Below, one piece after another: positions 16,001 through 25,760 of a DNA stretch of 64,000 nt. This DNA comes from RZYY01 sp036794825 (GTDB lineage Bacteria > Bacteroidota > Bacteroidia > Bacteroidales > 4484-276). The position numbers and the translations under genes are program-made. Within the stretch, counting starts at the first letter, position 1. Each line of letters begins with the position of its first letter. The notes under the pieces were generated by a model that was not told the origin of the DNA, searched no databases, and saw only the letters and a program-made list of their open reading frames with translations. The stretch covers positions 73,033 through 137,032 of the forward strand of contig DAIRGA010000012.1 of assembly GCA_036794825.1 (NCBI GenBank), in the 5' to 3' direction.

Positions 16001-18934
16001 ATGAACCACTTGAAAAATTTTGCCTTCGTTGCTCTTGTTTTGCTGCTGAATCTGCAGATTACCACACTTTATGCCGCCTGGCTTAGTTTTGAACCCCAGA
16101 CGATTACACAACCTGATGGAACTGTGATTGAATGCTTTGCAACCGGCGATGAGTTTTACAACTGGTTACACGACGAAAAAGGTTTTACAATCATCAGGAA
16201 TCATCAAACCGGTTGCTGGGAGTTCGCTGGTTTGTTCAACGAAAATTTAATTCTGACCGGTCTTATTGTTGGGAGGGATAATCCTGCAACTTATGGACTG
16301 GAACCGTGGATAAATATCCCTCCGGAAAAGATGCAGGAAATCAGGGCAGATTTTCTTGCCAACCAAATGCCTGATCCTGAGCCGATCGCGGGTTTTGATA
16401 ATCCACGGGGTGGCGGAAATGTCGGAACCTACAACAATCTGGTCTTTTATATCCGCTTCAGCGATCAACAGGAGTTTACCAGCGACACCACCTATTATTT
16501 TAATCTGTTCAACAATACCAACCAGGGCTACAACTCGATGTACAATTACTTTAAGGAGGTGTCGTATGATATGCTTTCCATGCCTTCACATTTTTTTCCA
16601 AGACCTCCGCAGAATACCGTTTTTTCTTACCAAGACATCTATCCGAGAGCCTATTTCATGCCTTACGATCCTAATACCAATCCGCAGGGATACCAGGGCG
16701 ATAATGACCGGAGAAGCAGGGAACACAAGTTGCTTAAACGTGCAGTTGAAGCTATTGCAGGTGAAGTGCCTGCAAACCTGAACATTGATTACAATAATGA
16801 TGGTTATGTGGATAATGTAATCTTTGTAGTAAGAGGCGGAACCACTGCATGGGCGACGCTGCTTTGGCCTCACCGCTGGGTTTTGTACTCCGAGTTTGCC
16901 TATATCAATGGCAAAAGAGTGTACGATTACAACTTCAACCTCGAAACGAGCGTTCAAAACAGTGGAGTGGGAGTTTTGGCTCACGAGATGTTTCATTCGC
17001 TCGGCGGCCCCGATCTTTATCATTACACTTCTCAGCCGGTGACCCCGGTTGGTCCATGGGACTTGATGGCGCAAAACCTAAACCCGCCGCAATCCGTGGG
17101 CGCATACATGAAATTTCGTTATGGCAAATGGATTTCTACAATACCTGAAATAACCGAATGTGGCACACACACGCTGAATCCTATTACCTCCAGCCAGAAC
17201 AACTGCTTCAAAATCGCATCGCCCAACTCTTCCAGCGATTTTTTTGTGCTGGAATACCGCCGCAAAAAAGGAACTTTTGAAGGTTCGGCTCCCTCTTCAG
17301 GTTTGCTGATTTATCGCGTCAATTCGGACATGGATGGCCAGGGCAACGCTCAGGGGCCACCCGACGAATTGTATGTTTACCGTCCGGATGGCACCAATTA
17401 CATCAATGGTACTATCCAGCAGGCAGCTTTTGCTCAGGATTTTGGTCGAACCGCTTTTAATGACAACACCAACCCCTCATGCTTCCTTTCCAACGATATG
17501 CCCGGAGGTATTGACATCTCCAATGTTGGAACAATCGGCGAAACGATCTCTTTTGAGGTAAATTTCAAAAAGGCGCCGATTGCTGATTTTGCCGCTTCTG
17601 CAAATTTGGTTACGCCCAATTGCGGAGTTAATTTCTTCGACAACTCAGTTTGTTATGTGGATTCATGGGAATGGACTTTTGAGGGTGGTTCGCCTTCAAC
17701 TTCCAACGAACAAAACCCGGTCGGTATCTATTACCAAAACCCCGGCTTGTACAGTGTGACACTGAAGGTAACCAATCAATGGGGTGAGAATATTAAAGTG
17801 CAGGAAAATTATATCGAAGTAAGCGCATCTCATTTACCCGAAGCCAACTTCACAGCAAATGACACTTTAATTTGTATCAATGAAGTTATTCAGTTTACCG
17901 ACCTTTCCACTATGTGCCCTGTGGCCTGGCAATGGATTATTACCCCCGGCAGCCATCAATTTGTCAACGGAACCGATGCCAACTCTCAAAACCCTGAGGT
18001 AATCTTCACGAGTTCAACAAATTACTCAATTAAACTTTTGGTAACAAATTCCAATGGAACTTCGGAATTGATCAGATCAAATTTCATTAAAAGTGGTGGA
18101 ATTCCTTTTTTAGATTTCCATGGATCATTTGAATATGACCTGCTTGCCCAAACAGGCTGGAAGGTTGAAAATCCCGATAACAGCATTACCTGGACTTTGT
18201 GGGATGTTGACGGAAGTGGAGACGGAACCAGGGCTGCCGGCATCAACTTTTACAATTATTACAGTTTCAATCAGCGCGACCGCCTGATTAGTCCGCCACT
18301 CCATACCGGGCCGGTGATTGATGCAAAACTGAAATTCAAACATGCCTATGCACGGATTAATCCTAACTTCACCGATTCGCTAATCGTAAAAATCTCGGAC
18401 GATTGCGGCGAGACCTGGACACGATTGCTCACCCTGGCTGATAACGGGACAAGCAATTTTGTTACCCGGCCACCTGTTGGCGCCAATTTTGTTCCGTCAA
18501 CGCCTGAAGACTGGTGCGGCACCGATAATGGAGCGGGCTGCTATGAAATAGATATAACGCAATGGGCTGGTTTGCAAAATGTTAAGATCATGTTTGAGTC
18601 GGTTTGCATTATTGGCAACAACCTCTTTATTGATGATGTCCATTTTGATATCATTACCGGTCTTGAAGACCCAAATCCCAAATCAGGCAATGAAATTTTA
18701 AGCATTTATCCTAATCCTGCTTCAGAAGAAGTTATGATTTCGGTTAAAGGTTCGTTGACCAGAAACCTGCAATTATTTGATTCATTTGGGAGGCAGGTGA
18801 TGTTCAGGAAAATCAGCTCAACATCTGACAATACCACAGTGACTTTGAGCCTGAAAGGGCTTACCAAAGGAGTTTATTTTCTCCGGATTCAAGGCGAAAT
18901 GCTTAACTCAACCGAAAAACTAATTATCAAATAA
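16001..18934 (+). CDS. Secreted M6-family metalloprotease with PKD domains and type IX sorting signal
   Basis: This 977-residue protein has a signal peptide (about 1-25) and a zinc-protease core with the extended metal motif HEMFHSLGGPDL (H328, E329, H332, then the Gly/Asp of the M6/metzincin-like form). The core is preceded by the DYNNDGYVDNVIFVVRG segment typical of immune-inhibitor-A-like M6 enzymes. After the protease come two PKD-like domains (about 525-690), a jelly-roll-like region, and a C-terminal domain of about 80 residues starting LSIYPNPASEEV and ending LTKGVYFLRI...EKLIIK, which matches type A CTDs of the type IX secretion system. The ATG at 16001 was preferred over upstream in-frame codons because it directly starts the signal peptide and follows a promoter. 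It probably degrades extracellular protein. Confidence 0.93.
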   Translation: MNHLKNFAFVALVLLLNLQITTLYAAWLSFEPQTITQPDGTVIECFATGDEFYNWLHDEKGFTIIRNHQTGCWEFAGLFNENLILTGLIVGRDNPATYGLEPWINIPPEKMQEIRADFLANQMPDPEPIAGFDNPRGGGNVGTYNNLVFYIRFSDQQEFTSDTTYYFNLFNNTNQGYNSMYNYFKEVSYDMLSMPSHFFPRPPQNTVFSYQDIYPRAYFMPYDPNTNPQGYQGDNDRRSREHKLLKRAVEAIAGEVPANLNIDYNNDGYVDNVIFVVRGGTTAWATLLWPHRWVLYSEFAYINGKRVYDYNFNLETSVQNSGVGVLAHEMFHSLGGPDLYHYTSQPVTPVGPWDLMAQNLNPPQSVGAYMKFRYGKWISTIPEITECGTHTLNPITSSQNNCFKIASPNSSSDFFVLEYRRKKGTFEGSAPSSGLLIYRVNSDMDGQGNAQGPPDELYVYRPDGTNYINGTIQQAAFAQDFGRTAFNDNTNPSCFLSNDMPGGIDISNVGTIGETISFEVNFKKAPIADFAASANLVTPNCGVNFFDNSVCYVDSWEWTFEGGSPSTSNEQNPVGIYYQNPGLYSVTLKVTNQWGENIKVQENYIEVSASHLPEANFTANDTLICINEVIQFTDLSTMCPVAWQWIITPGSHQFVNGTDANSQNPEVIFTSSTNYSIKLLVTNSNGTSELIRSNFIKSGGIPFLDFHGSFEYDLLAQTGWKVENPDNSITWTLWDVDGSGDGTRAAGINFYNYYSFNQRDRLISPPLHTGPVIDAKLKFKHAYARINPNFTDSLIVKISDDCGETWTRLLTLADNGTSNFVTRPPVGANFVPSTPEDWCGTDNGAGCYEIDITQWAGLQNVKIMFESVCIIGNNLFIDDVHFDIITGLEDPNPKSGNEILSIYPNPASEEVMISVKGSLTRNLQLFDSFGRQVMFRKISSTSDNTTVTLSLKGLTKGVYFLRIQGEMLNSTEKLIIK

Positions 18935-19148
18935 GATACTCTCCATCAACCAGTTGCACCTGAGTTTGCACTCCAAGCCTGAAAGCGTCAGTCGATTCGA
19001 GATTATCAATCTGAATTCTCGTCGTCTTGGGATTGTCGGAACCTACCACTTTGTATTCCAACGAATTTTGCTGTAAATAGCCGACTACGAGATTTTCAAA
19101 CCTCTTTTTGACCTCAATTACGGTTGATCTTTGATGATTTGCATCCAT
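18927..19148 (-). CDS. Small hypothetical protein
   Basis: This is a 73-residue reading frame opposite to its neighbours, starting at an ATG after an A/T-rich stretch and overlapping the end of the metalloprotease gene by 8 bp. The protein is hydrophilic with no membrane segment or cysteine (MDANHQRSTVIEVKKRF at the start, QVQLVDGEYLI at the end). I do not recognise a family. It fills the gap between the metalloprotease and the ProX-like gene and no competing frame exists there, which favours but does not prove a real gene. Confidence 0.5.
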   Translation of the reverse strand: MDANHQRSTVIEVKKRFENLVVGYLQQNSLEYKVVGSDNPKTTRIQIDNLESTDAFRLGVQTQVQLVDGEYLI

Positions 19149-19245
19149 TTTTTTAGGCAGAAACGATTGCTAAAATTACCCCAAACCAACTTTCTGAACC
19201 GGGGATATCGTATTAAGTTTTTGTTAATTTTTTCTCTTGATCCTG

Positions 19246-19743
19246 TTAATCATATAGTTGCAGAAATTCATAAGTATTTCCAGTCCATTGCAGGAAGCGT
19301 AAAAAGTCCTCAAATGAAACAACTATGGAAAAGGTGTTCAGATTTGGGTGGAAACTGATTTTTGAGGCTTTTTTGATGTTTTCGTCCAGAAAGAGATGCA
19401 CCTGATGGTGCTCATCATTGATCAGCCCAAATGGGGAAACTGACCCCGGGGTTACTCCTAAATATTTTTCCATACGCTCAGCCGAAGCAAAAGAGAGTTT
19501 GCCCTGTTTAAGCCTTTTTTCAAGATCATGGATCGCCAGGTTTGCGGTATGCTCTATGATTACCAGGTAATGCCTGTTACCTTTATGATTTCGGAAAAAA
19601 ATGTTCTTGCAATGTGTGGCTACGATATCTTTCCAGTATTTTTGAGCTTCTTCAATCGTTGGAGCCGGTGGGTGTTCGTAAATATCAAAGCTGATATTTA
19701 ATTTGTTCAGGATGCTGATTACCTTGTCTTTCTTGTTTTCCAT
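19246..19743 (-). CDS. YbaK/ProX-type aminoacyl-tRNA deacylase
   Basis: This 165-residue protein was started at the ATG giving MENKKDKVISIL, because the conserved YEHPPAPTIEEA motif should lie about 25-35 residues from the start; the open frame runs 27 codons further upstream without homology-like character. KNIFFRNHKGNRHYLVI and FGLINDEHHQVHLFLD are also typical of the ProX/PrdX group, which hydrolyses mischarged Ala-tRNA(Pro) in trans as a separate editing protein. It lies downstream of, and opposite to, the C25 protease gene. Confidence 0.88.
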   Translation of the reverse strand: MENKKDKVISILNKLNISFDIYEHPPAPTIEEAQKYWKDIVATHCKNIFFRNHKGNRHYLVIIEHTANLAIHDLEKRLKQGKLSFASAERMEKYLGVTPGSVSPFGLINDEHHQVHLFLDENIKKASKISFHPNLNTFSIVVSFEDFLRFLQWTGNTYEFLQLYD

Positions 19744-19896
19744 AAAGTTTGAAATCGGTTTGTTCAAAGGAAGAACATTTTTTTGGGAATTATTAGGAAA
19801 ATTAAAATTACTTTTACGCCTCAAAATTAAAATCTAAATTTTATCAAGCAAAAGTTCAAAGAAAAATCACTATTTATTAATTAAATTTTTTACAAA

Positions 19897-22800
19897 ATGA
19901 ATTTCTCTATCTACTTCGCAAAGCAAACCAGGCTTGCACTACTCGTTGCACTCGTTTGCGCTGTTACTGCCCTTTCTGCACAGGTTCAAACATATGAAGA
20001 TTCCTGGGGAAAAACAGGAATTTCACTCAAAAGCGAATCCTCTGCAGGTGTTACTTTAAACTTTTCAATTACTGAATTTCAGTTTGTTGATAATGAGATT
20101 GACGGTATTCCCATGCAGGATATCATCATGCCGCAGGTATTTTTACCCAACAACGAAGGCGCCCCTAACCTTCCGGGATTAAGCCGCTACATCGCAATTC
20201 CACAGGGATCAAGGGCTGCCGTTAAAATCAAAAGCTATCGCACCGAAACACTGAGGGGTATTTCAATTGCTCCGGCGCCGGTCATCCCGCTGGATACAGA
20301 AGATGGTCCCTTACAGTACCGGAAAAATGAGAAGATTTATAGTGATAATGCCTACTATCCGTCTGAACCATTTCTGCTCTCAGAATTCACTCAGCTCAGA
20401 GGCGTGGATGTGGTGATGTTTGGCATTACCCCTTTCCAGTACAACCCCGTTTCAAAAGAACTGGTAATTTACCGCGATGTTGAACTTGAAATCGTTTTCG
20501 AAGGTGGTAGCGGACAGTTTGGTGAAGATCGCCTCAGAAGCCGCTGGTATGACCCGATTCTGGAAGATGCTCTTTTAAACTACAACAGTCTTCCTGTTAT
20601 TGATTATAATGCCCGCATTCAGCAAAACCAGAACACCGAAAACTCAGGATTTGAATACCTGATCGTAGTTCCCAACAACCCCGCATGGATGCCTTACGCC
20701 GAACAAATTAAAGCCTGGCGTACAAAACAGGGTATTCTTACAGGTATTAAGACTTTGAGCGAAATCGGAGGCAGCACGGTAGCCATCCTTGAAAGCTACT
20801 TCAACAATGCCTACAACAACTGGACTATTCCACCAGTTGCCGTCCTGCTGATGGCCGACTTTGGCACGGATGCCAATAACAGCATCATTTCACCGATTTA
20901 CAACAGCTACTGTGCTTCCGATAACATTTTTGCTGATGTTACAGGCAACCACATGCCCGACATGATTTTTGCAAGGATGACAGCCCAGAACACTACTCAT
21001 CTTCAGACGATGGTTTCGAAGATGCTGAATTACGAAGCAAACCCACCAACTGATCCAAACTTCTACAAGTATCCGATTACTGCACTTGGATGGCAGACAG
21101 AGCGCTGGTTCCAGATTTGCTCCGAAACCGTTGGCGGTTTCTGGAGACAGCAGGGTAAACTTCCGGTTCGTATCAATGCAATTTATTCCGGAACACCCGG
21201 CTCAGTATGGTCAACAGCTACCAATACAGCTCAGGTGGTCAGCTATTTTGGCCCAAGTGGTAGGAATTATATTCCGGCTACACCAGCTGAATTAGGGGGA
21301 TGGTCAGGTGGTACTGCACAAATGGTGGTTAATGCCATTAACGCAGGATCTTTTGCTTTGCAGCACCGCGATCACGGCTTTGAGGATGGTTGGGGAGAGC
21401 CTGCATTTACCAGCTCAAACATTCCCAGTTTAACCAACAATCAGGGCAATAAATTGGTTTATGTTTTCTCTATTAACTGCTTAACCGGAAAGTACAACCT
21501 TTCAGGAGAGTGTTTTACCGAGAAATTCCATCGTTACACTTACCAGGGACAGAATGCAGGTGCGTTGGGTCTCATAGCTGCGTCAGAAGTATCCTACTCA
21601 TTTGTTAATGATGCCTTTGTATGGGGTATGATGGACAATATGTATCCGAACTTTATGCCTGATTATGGCAACAATGTTCCCATGAGAGGTTTCCTTCCTG
21701 CATTCGGCAATGCAGCGGGAAAGATTTTCCTTCAGCAATCGCAATGGCCTTATAATACCAACAACAAAGAGGTTACCTATCACCTCTTCCATCAACATGG
21801 CGGCGCTTTCATGCAGGTTTATACCGAAGTGCCTCAGAACATGGTAATTACACACAACCCAATTCTCTACAGTGGTAATTCATCATTCTCAGTTGTTGCC
21901 CCCCAGGGAGCTTTTATTGCATTAACAGTTAATGGCGAAATTATCGGAACCGCCACAAGCAACGGAGGCGCTACCAACATCACTATTCAGCCCCAGTTAC
22001 CACCAAACACAATGATAGTAACCGTGACCAAACAAGACTATTACCGTTATGAAGCAAATGTTGATATTATTCCTCCAACCGGGCCCTATGTAGTTGGTGA
22101 TTCCTACGTGATTAATGATGCAGCAGGTAATAACAATGGTTTAATGGATTATGGCGAAAGCATTTCGTTACACATGACAATGAAAAACGTTGGCGTGGCC
22201 CCAGCAAATAACGTCAATACCACAATGACCACCACCAGTCAGTATGTTACAATCACGGATGGTTATGCTTCATTTGGTAACATCGCTCCAAATGGAACTG
22301 CCACTCTAAACAATGCATTTGCACTTACAGTTTCGCCAAATATTCCCGATAATCATAGTGTGACTTTCACTTTATCCTCCACTAACGGAACTGATACCTG
22401 GATCAGCTATATTTCAATTCCTGGCCACGCTCCTAACCTTAAATTCAAGGAGTATATTGTAAACGATGGTAGTGGCAACGGCAACGGGTTACTTGATCCG
22501 GGCGAAACAGCTCCTATGGTTATCACGGTCGAAAATCAGGGTTCTGCCGCCGCTTACAGCGTTGTTGGAACGCTTACCTCCACAGATCCTTATGTTTCTG
22601 TACTGACATCACAACCTCAGAATATGGGCAACGTTCCAGCAGGCGCCACAGCTAATTGCACATTCAACGTATCAGCAAGTGCAAGCGTTCCGGCAGGCTA
22701 CACAGCCAACCTTACGCTCAATCTTAATGCTAACCTCGGGGTGTCGCAGCAAACTACCATTCAGCTTCTTTTTCCGGATTACTGCTATCCGACGGCTAAC

Positions 22801-24012
22801 TGTTCGTATGCTGACGGCTTTACCGGATTTGCCCTCGAACAAATCAATAATATGACAGGAAACGGTTGTAGCCCCAACGGTTATGGCAACTTTACCAACA
22901 TGGTGGCCAATCTCCAGGGTGGTCAGACCTACTCTGTTCAGTGGAAAACCGGCTACAGCAACCAGCAGGCCTGCCTCTGGATTGACCTGAACGACAATAA
23001 AGAATTCGAAGCTTCTGAAAGGCTGATTACCAATTATGTGATGGCTCAGGCCAATGTGGTTTACACAACTACATTTACGGTTCCAGCCGGCAATTACTCT
23101 GGTGATAAAAGAATCAGAATCCGAGCCAACTGGCAGAATTCCGCTTCTGACCCATGCGCTAATTTCAGCTATGGCGAAACCGAGGATTATACGGCAAACT
23201 TTGGAAATCCTGTTTTCCTGGAACCACCGCAAAATGTAGCTGCTACAGTTAACGGAAATAACGTAACCATTACATGGCAAGCTCCGGCAAGTGTAAGTGA
23301 TGCTTTATTAGGCTACAATGTTTATCGCGATGGTATTAAGATCGCCAACCTCGTAACCAATCTTACATTCACTGATAATAATGTTCCGGTTGGAAGTCAC
23401 TGGTATTCCGTGTGTGCCGTATATTCTGAAGGCGAATCCGGAATGGCTCAACCGGTACAGGTTAATGTTGGTTCGCTGCAAGGAAAACTCCAGGGATTCA
23501 TCAGGAATGCCGTTACCAATGCTGTAATTCCAAATGCATGGGTGTCAGCGCTCAATGCAGACTTTGGAGCAGTTACCTACAACACCATATTTGGAAGTCA
23601 TTACACCCTTTATCTGCCAGCTGGTAATTACACCGTGGTATGCAGCGCTCCGGGATTCCAGTCTATCACAGTAAATAATGTTACCATCCAGGATGGACAG
23701 ACAAGAGCGCTCAACTTCTATATGTACAGCGCTGCTGATGATGAAAATGGTGATGCATTAACAGGAATTGGACAATATGTAATGGAAGATCTTTCCATCT
23801 ATCCGAACCCTGCATCGGGTGAGGTAAATATTACTACCACGTCAGCGTTGAAACAGGTCAGAATCCTCAATAATATGGGGCAGGCTGTTTTTACAGGTGG
23901 CGGCAGCGACTTCTCATTGAAAGTGAATGCCTCAGGCTTCTCACGGGGTATCTATTTCATCGAGGTGGAAACTGAAAATCATAAATTTATCGAAAAGCTG
24001 GTCATCAACTAA
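19897..24012 (+). CDS. Gingipain-like C25 cysteine protease with type IX sorting signal
   Basis: This 1371-residue secreted protein has a signal peptide ending ALSAQ, a C25 propeptide-like region (about 30-230) and a caspase-like C25 catalytic domain (about 250-640). The catalytic histidine is H493 in HRDHGFEDGWG and the nucleophile is C528 in VFSINCLTG. Downstream are Ig/CARDB-like modules (two copies of the VxDGSGNxNGLxDxGE motif near 745 and 860), a GEVED-like domain, a fibronectin-like domain, a carboxypeptidase-regulatory-like domain (PNAWVSALNADFG) and a type A CTD (LSIYPNPASGEVNI to KFIEKLVIN) for type IX secretion and surface attachment. It is likely a surface or secreted protease. 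Confidence 0.93.
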   Translation: MNFSIYFAKQTRLALLVALVCAVTALSAQVQTYEDSWGKTGISLKSESSAGVTLNFSITEFQFVDNEIDGIPMQDIIMPQVFLPNNEGAPNLPGLSRYIAIPQGSRAAVKIKSYRTETLRGISIAPAPVIPLDTEDGPLQYRKNEKIYSDNAYYPSEPFLLSEFTQLRGVDVVMFGITPFQYNPVSKELVIYRDVELEIVFEGGSGQFGEDRLRSRWYDPILEDALLNYNSLPVIDYNARIQQNQNTENSGFEYLIVVPNNPAWMPYAEQIKAWRTKQGILTGIKTLSEIGGSTVAILESYFNNAYNNWTIPPVAVLLMADFGTDANNSIISPIYNSYCASDNIFADVTGNHMPDMIFARMTAQNTTHLQTMVSKMLNYEANPPTDPNFYKYPITALGWQTERWFQICSETVGGFWRQQGKLPVRINAIYSGTPGSVWSTATNTAQVVSYFGPSGRNYIPATPAELGGWSGGTAQMVVNAINAGSFALQHRDHGFEDGWGEPAFTSSNIPSLTNNQGNKLVYVFSINCLTGKYNLSGECFTEKFHRYTYQGQNAGALGLIAASEVSYSFVNDAFVWGMMDNMYPNFMPDYGNNVPMRGFLPAFGNAAGKIFLQQSQWPYNTNNKEVTYHLFHQHGGAFMQVYTEVPQNMVITHNPILYSGNSSFSVVAPQGAFIALTVNGEIIGTATSNGGATNITIQPQLPPNTMIVTVTKQDYYRYEANVDIIPPTGPYVVGDSYVINDAAGNNNGLMDYGESISLHMTMKNVGVAPANNVNTTMTTTSQYVTITDGYASFGNIAPNGTATLNNAFALTVSPNIPDNHSVTFTLSSTNGTDTWISYISIPGHAPNLKFKEYIVNDGSGNGNGLLDPGETAPMVITVENQGSAAAYSVVGTLTSTDPYVSVLTSQPQNMGNVPAGATANCTFNVSASASVPAGYTANLTLNLNANLGVSQQTTIQLLFPDYCYPTANCSYADGFTGFALEQINNMTGNGCSPNGYGNFTNMVANLQGGQTYSVQWKTGYSNQQACLWIDLNDNKEFEASERLITNYVMAQANVVYTTTFTVPAGNYSGDKRIRIRANWQNSASDPCANFSYGETEDYTANFGNPVFLEPPQNVAATVNGNNVTITWQAPASVSDALLGYNVYRDGIKIANLVTNLTFTDNNVPVGSHWYSVCAVYSEGESGMAQPVQVNVGSLQGKLQGFIRNAVTNAVIPNAWVSALNADFGAVTYNTIFGSHYTLYLPAGNYTVVCSAPGFQSITVNNVTIQDGQTRALNFYMYSAADDENGDALTGIGQYVMEDLSIYPNPASGEVNITTTSALKQVRILNNMGQAVFTGGGSDFSLKVNASGFSRGIYFIEVETENHKFIEKLVIN

Positions 24013-24030
24013 TTTTTGATAAAGCAAACT

Positions 24031-24064
24031 AAAAAGGGAGCTTCCGGTTGGGAGCTCCCTTTTT
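24031..24064 (+). terminator. Bidirectional terminator between C25 protease and arginine decarboxylase
   Basis: A perfect 12-bp stem, AAAAAGGGAGCT with AGCTCCCTTTTT, encloses a 10-nt loop. The T-run follows the stem on the plus strand, and the A-run before it provides a T-run on the minus strand. It therefore serves the two convergent genes on either side. Confidence 0.85.
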
Positions 24065-24088
24065 TATTACCATCGAATTTATATCGTT

Positions 24089-25480
24089 CTAAAATCCCAG
24101 TGTTTTTAGCATTGATTTGTACGACTGCTCCTTGGCAAAAAGTTTAGGAAAATAATCACCATTTTCATCAAGGTCAATGATGATATGCTTTGGCGCAGGG
24201 ATCAGGCAGTGCTGGATGCCGCCATATCCACCGAGCGATTCCTGGTATGCCCCGGTGTGAAAGAATCCTATGTAGAGTGGATCGCTTTTGTCAAATTTCG
24301 GTAAAAAAACGGCATTGGTATGGGCTTCATCATTATAGTAATCCTGGCTGTCGCAAGTTAATCCGCCAAGGCAGACTCTCTGATACTCAACATCCCATTT
24401 GTTTATCGGGAGCAAAATGAATCGTTGATTAATCGCCCATGAATCCGGTAGCGTAGTCATAAATGAACTGTCAATCATATTCCACAATTCGCGGTCGTTT
24501 TGTTGCTTTTGATCCAAAACCGAGTAAAGTACAGCGCCGCTTTCGCCCACGGTGAATGAGCCAAATTCGGTAAAAATATCCGGTTCGGGCACGCCGTGCT
24601 GGTCACAAACCGATTTGATCTGTGCCACAATCTCTTCGGCCATGTATTCATAGTCAAATTCGAATCCCAACGAACGTTTGATCGGGAAGCCTCCACCGAT
24701 GTTGAAAGAGTCCAATTCAGGGCAAACCTTTTTCAATTCGCAATACACATTAAGACTCTTGTTCAGCTCGTTCCAGTAATAAGCAGTGTCTTTAATGCCT
24801 GTATTGATAAAGAAATGAAGCATCTTTAATCCGATTTTCGGATTGTTCTTGATCTTTTCATGATAGAATGGAACGATGTCGTTGTAACGAATGCCAAGAC
24901 GCGAGGTGTAAAAGTTGAACATCGGTTCTTCCTCAGATGCAATCCTTATCCCAACATTGAACTTGTTGTTCACATTATCAACATAATAATTCAGTTCGTC
25001 CATATTATCCAATATAGGAATCGTATTTTCAAAACCCTCATTGATCAGGCGAACAATATTTTCGAGATAAAGCTGGCGTTTAAATCCGTTGGAGATGATA
25101 AAGATATCCTTGTTAATCAGCCCGGTATTGTATAATTCTTCGATAATATGGATGTCAAATGCCGATGAGGTTTCCAGATTTATTTTGTTCTTCAGGGCTT
25201 CCTCAAGTACAAAGGAGAAGTGGGAACTCTTTGTACAATAGCAATATTTGTAATCACCCTGATAATCTACCTTGGCCATTGCCACATTAAAAAGTCTTCT
25301 TGCTTTTTGAATCTGGGCGCTGATTTTTGGTAAATATGTGAGTTTTACAGGAGTACCATATTGTTTTATGATTTCCATCAACGGAATGTCATGGAAGTGC
25401 AACTCATTGTCAATCACGTTGAACTCTTCCTGCGGAAACTCAAAGGTTTGTTCAATCAGGTCAATGTATTTGATTTTCAT
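24089..25480 (-). CDS. speA: PLP-dependent arginine decarboxylase (biosynthetic type)
   Basis: This 463-residue fold-III (alanine-racemase-like) decarboxylase has the PLP lysine K84 in YCTKSSHF, the phosphate-binding NIGGGFP loop, and the active-site cysteine C376 in GGLTCDSQDYY. It most resembles arginine decarboxylases (SpeA type) that make agmatine for polyamine synthesis, but at 463 residues it is shorter than the about 630-residue E. coli enzyme and lacks its insertion domains. A related diamino-acid decarboxylase is a second possibility. It ends at a bidirectional terminator and its upstream region carries a 19-bp palindrome. Confidence 0.8.
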   Translation of the reverse strand: MKIKYIDLIEQTFEFPQEEFNVIDNELHFHDIPLMEIIKQYGTPVKLTYLPKISAQIQKARRLFNVAMAKVDYQGDYKYCYCTKSSHFSFVLEEALKNKINLETSSAFDIHIIEELYNTGLINKDIFIISNGFKRQLYLENIVRLINEGFENTIPILDNMDELNYYVDNVNNKFNVGIRIASEEEPMFNFYTSRLGIRYNDIVPFYHEKIKNNPKIGLKMLHFFINTGIKDTAYYWNELNKSLNVYCELKKVCPELDSFNIGGGFPIKRSLGFEFDYEYMAEEIVAQIKSVCDQHGVPEPDIFTEFGSFTVGESGAVLYSVLDQKQQNDRELWNMIDSSFMTTLPDSWAINQRFILLPINKWDVEYQRVCLGGLTCDSQDYYNDEAHTNAVFLPKFDKSDPLYIGFFHTGAYQESLGGYGGIQHCLIPAPKHIIIDLDENGDYFPKLFAKEQSYKSMLKTLGF

Positions 25481-25540
25481 TTCGATTAATATTTTTAATG
25501 AATGAATATAAAACCAATCAAACCAATAAACTTACTTTGT

Positions 25541-25559
25541 TTACTTTTGGCAAAAGTAA
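25541..25559. promoter_or_regulatory. 19-bp perfect palindrome upstream of arginine decarboxylase
   Basis: TTACTTTTG and CAAAAGTAA are perfect inverted repeats around a single central G. Each arm contains TACTTTTG, which fits the -7 consensus TAnnTTTG, so the site can be read as a -7 element in both directions. It lies 61 bp upstream of the speA start and could be an operator, a promoter, or both. No matching -33 element is clear. Confidence 0.4.
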
Positions 25560-25760
25560 GTAATTCGGATTATTCTGGTTTGGCGATTTGATATGTTTTT
25601 GTTGACTATTTTATCATCATTGCTCAGGTGCTTGCGCATGTTACCTCTGCTTATCCAATGTGCAATCAAGCTGAAATGCAAATTGAAATACGACCAAAAG
25701 TCCTCTTATTTAATAGCGTGGATAAAACAGGTTGGGTTAATGAGTAAGTTTGATCGGGCT

